The translations under genes and the position numbers were made by a program. A model generated the notes under the pieces. The model was given only the letters and a program-made list of their open reading frames with translations. It searched no databases and was not told where the DNA came from. Positions 62,059 through 64,000 of a DNA stretch of 64,000 bases are shown piece after piece. Numbering within the stretch: position 1 is the stretch's first letter; each line of letters opens with the position of its first letter. This stretch comes from Hemileia vastatrix (Eukaryota; Basidiomycota; Pucciniomycetes; Pucciniales; Zaghouaniaceae): the NCBI GenBank assembly GCA_030280995.1, contig JASXTE010000005.1, forward strand, positions 14,620,001-14,684,000. The letters run 5' to 3'.

Positions 62059-64000
62059 GTAATTTGGTTGATAGTCACTTGGGTATGTTTTCTAATAAAT
62101 CTTCTTCTGCAGGTAATATTATTGAACATGGTGAAAGAACAGTTAAACCTGTTAAAAGACAGCTTCCTGTAACTAGTAGCCCTATTGATGTAATTAGCAA
62201 ATTGTCATTTGATGAACCTTTACATTTAACTTCTACATCTTTAATTAATCCTTCTCTTGCAATTAAAAATGATTCTGTTCCCCCTGAAATCTATAACTTA
62301 ATTGAAAAAACTTCTGAGGAAATTTTGAAAGATACCCTTGATTTTAATATTGTGAAAGACAAACATGTGAGAGATGTGTTAATCCATGAAAATGATAGAT
62401 TAAATAATTTACACTTGCAATGTAGAGTGAGTTCTTCTGTACAAGATACAGCTTATTTAAAAATCAAAGAAACCTTGAATATTGTTCTTAGTCAACAAAA
62501 ACAAATAAGAAGTGACCATAGAGCTATCTCAGATAGAAATATCAGTCTGCATAAGACATTGAGTGAATTGAAACCCCTTATTGAGGAGAATTATTCATTC
62601 AAAAATGAAATAAAATCTCTACAAAATGAGTTGAAGAAACTAAAAAATGACTTCCATGCACTAAGTACCAAACACTCAGTTTCTGAGGACAGAAATGTTC
62701 TATCTCTTGCAAAAGTGAATGACCAGATGTCTGAAATTCCAAGAATAAGAAACTATGTGTCTGACCTACAGGAAAAGTTCTCAACCTTAACCATCAATAA
62801 TGAATTAAATGAGATTTCTGCCAGTAAGCTGCATAAAAATAAAGGGAAAAAACCTGAACAAAGTTCATCCTTTCTTCCTCATATTTCAACCATTAAACAA
62901 ACTGACAATGAGTCTGTAAAATCTTTTGCTACTAGCAAAAAATCTTGTGATGGTCATGCACCAGCTGTTTCTGTAAATAATGAAATTTCTGAACACCTGG
63001 CTAAACTTCAGGAATTATTACTAATGAATAATTCAAACCAAAAAATGGACCATCCCAGTAGTCAGAAAAATTGGCCTAAGTTAGACCAATATCCTACCTT
63101 TGATGGTGATTCTTCCTCTGATTGGCAACACTTTATCCAAAGAATTGATAATTTAAAGAGATCTTATAAACTACCTGATGAGGAAATTGTTTCTAAGCTA
63201 ATTTCTTTATTTTCCAATGTAGCCTTGATGTGGTATGAATCTGTCCTCTTAGATGACAATCATTATACATGGAATGATTGGAAATCCTTGATTGAGAATC
63301 AGTTTGGTGGTTCAAAATTCAGGTTAGCTCAGCAAAGACTGTATGAGAATACTAGATATGTATCCTCCTCTGTTGAAAAGCCCATTGTTTTTCTGATGAA
63401 AATAACTAAAATCCTTAGAGCAATTGATCCAAAGATGGATTATGATATTTGGAGAGATAAAATCTTGTATAAATTACCAAATTCTCTTAGGGATTTGATT
63501 GTTGCTAGAACTGAGCATGTAAGGGAAAATTCTTCTTTCATTAATATCTGTAATGAAGTACTACTCAACCATAGATATGAACCAAAGAATTACCTTGGTA
63601 AATCTTATAATGATCAGAATAAACCTTCTATAAAGCTCCCAGAAAAATCTGGTAAACCCTCTGCCCCAGTTGCACCTAAAAAATATGCAACAAATACTTG
63701 TTATAAATGTAACAAACCGTGGCAGAAGGGTCATGTTTGTGACAAGAAAATTCATCTTGTTGAACAAAATGAAGACACTGATGAACTTGAACTTGATGTC
63801 AATAATTCTTCCAGTGACTGTGAAAGTAATATCTCCTATGACAATGAATCTGTTAAAGATGTTTTAATGTTGGAACATGATGTCCATTATTTAAATAATA
63901 TATCTGAAGATTGTGTATTGAATTTATCTTCAGTAGAAAATGCTGAGATAATTAAAGATATTACTAACAATTCTATTCCTATATCCCCTTTAAAAGCACC
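61377..64000 (+). CDS. Ty3/gypsy-type Gag (probably Gag-Pol), runs off the window
   Basis: A single uninterrupted frame of 874 codons runs from ATG 61377 to the end. Residues 1-230 are Ser/Thr/Pro-rich and overlap another open frame. Residues about 380-450 are rich in Leu, Lys and Glu with heptad-like spacing, a likely coiled coil. Residues about 565-740 resemble the retrotransposon Gag capsid domain (YPTFDGDSSSDW start, a MWYES motif, then a WNDWK...F stretch). A zinc knuckle C775-X2-C778-X7-H786-X-C788 follows, of the GHxC type common in gypsy Gags. Acidic sequence follows, where a protease would be expected next, outside the window. The length before the capsid domain is unusually long for Gag. 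Whether the first ATG is used, or splicing removes 61452-61515, is open. Confidence 0.85.
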   Translation, partial: MSNNLAEKMDNMQVDEIEIDYDADTVSSSKVGHKKSYVNTKNSHTAGCGNDRKCKQTKPPSPSTTEGSKASSASRRSSKRLQNKKASSATTNQQPLQSYKRVEDRKYDVQSKGRHIVGSGPRTQEPDSGPGPSSIASQSASISGSTFTATQLNHPKSKYYGSRAMEMGLSNESLPTECATPSSSSAWPIQNTQFPSTSSSLPTKQEKEGPSTITNPVPGEVSSSAMVSNLVDSHLGMFSNKSSSAGNIIEHGERTVKPVKRQLPVTSSPIDVISKLSFDEPLHLTSTSLINPSLAIKNDSVPPEIYNLIEKTSEEILKDTLDFNIVKDKHVRDVLIHENDRLNNLHLQCRVSSSVQDTAYLKIKETLNIVLSQQKQIRSDHRAISDRNISLHKTLSELKPLIEENYSFKNEIKSLQNELKKLKNDFHALSTKHSVSEDRNVLSLAKVNDQMSEIPRIRNYVSDLQEKFSTLTINNELNEISASKLHKNKGKKPEQSSSFLPHISTIKQTDNESVKSFATSKKSCDGHAPAVSVNNEISEHLAKLQELLLMNNSNQKMDHPSSQKNWPKLDQYPTFDGDSSSDWQHFIQRIDNLKRSYKLPDEEIVSKLISLFSNVALMWYESVLLDDNHYTWNDWKSLIENQFGGSKFRLAQQRLYENTRYVSSSVEKPIVFLMKITKILRAIDPKMDYDIWRDKILYKLPNSLRDLIVARTEHVRENSSFINICNEVLLNHRYEPKNYLGKSYNDQNKPSIKLPEKSGKPSAPVAPKKYATNTCYKCNKPWQKGHVCDKKIHLVEQNEDTDELELDVNNSSSDCESNISYDNESVKDVLMLEHDVHYLNNISEDCVLNLSSVENAEIIKDITNNSIPISPLKA
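61452..61515 (+). other. Candidate intron 1 in the gypsy gag leader part
   Basis: 64 nt, GTAAGT donor, TTAAC branch-like motif, CTGCAG acceptor. The length is not a multiple of three, so splicing switches the reading frame. It contains no stop in the Gag frame, so both forms are translatable. Confidence 0.55.
62055..62112 (+). other. Candidate intron 2 in the gypsy gag
   Basis: 58 nt, GTAAGT donor, CTAAT branch-like motif, CTGCAG acceptor. In the frame of the spliced product, removing it or keeping it gives the same Trp-stop ending. In the long Gag frame it is open. Confidence 0.45.

Noticed and set aside
1..64000. tRNA or rRNA genes
   Set aside because: No cloverleaf-forming or rRNA-like stretch was found; the only tRNA-related sequence is the 14-nt primer-binding site.

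Overview
This window reads as a transposon-dense stretch of a filamentous fungal nuclear genome. Short GT-AG introns with GTAAGT/GTATGT donors, AT-rich intergenic DNA and fungal-style Ty1/copia and Ty3/gypsy proteins point that way. I suspect a basidiomycete, perhaps a rust fungus, but that is inference and the species is not resolved.

Positions 39-59547 are almost entirely one Ty1/copia (Pseudoviridae-type) LTR retrotransposon family, piled up in nested and rearranged copies on both strands. The family has a 916-917 bp LTR (TGTTGAA...CTTCTACA) and one 1494-codon gag-pol frame: Gag, protease, integrase, reverse transcriptase and RNase H. Its stop codon lies 28 nt inside the 3' LTR. The primer-binding site abuts the LTR and is complementary to the anticodon arm of initiator tRNA-Met, as in Drosophila copia. 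A short AAGGGGGGG polypurine tract precedes the 3' LTR. Labels used here: element I (4343-10789, TSD ACTCC) inside element II (2421-14995), which sits inside a 3' LTR of remnant III (179-14995). III sits in an old reverse-strand remnant H0 (39-22392), which also received element G (15381-21827, TSD AATGC). A chimeric element V (22393-35293) holds element IV (26690-33138, TSD AATGG). It is followed by reverse element VI (35294-41551). Element VII (41678-48126, TSD AGGAT) splits a host pseudogene. Reverse element VIII (50761-58122, TSD AGGTT), which carries a solo LTR (TSD GGTAA), lies in the LTR of old remnant IX. Five copies (I, G, IV, VI, VII) keep an uninterrupted polyprotein frame.

The most unusual observation is inside the LTR. 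A 204-bp unit occurs twice in tandem. The first copy carries an 82-bp GT...AG segment with a CTAAC branch-point motif, and the second lacks exactly that segment. In each LTR both units carry the same polymorphisms, while the junction between them varies from element to element. This looks like the LTR rebuilding its second unit from spliced RNA during reverse transcription.

A decayed, intron-containing host gene lies at 41640-50282 and is split by element VII. A 38-bp sequence at position 1-38 returns in inverted orientation at 59548-59585, bracketing the whole copia complex. To the right is AT-rich DNA (59586-61376) with a TATA box and a candidate gypsy-type LTR. A Ty3/gypsy Gag(-Pol) frame then starts at 61377 and runs off the window. 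Its 5' part overlaps a second, apparently spliced, coiled-coil frame.
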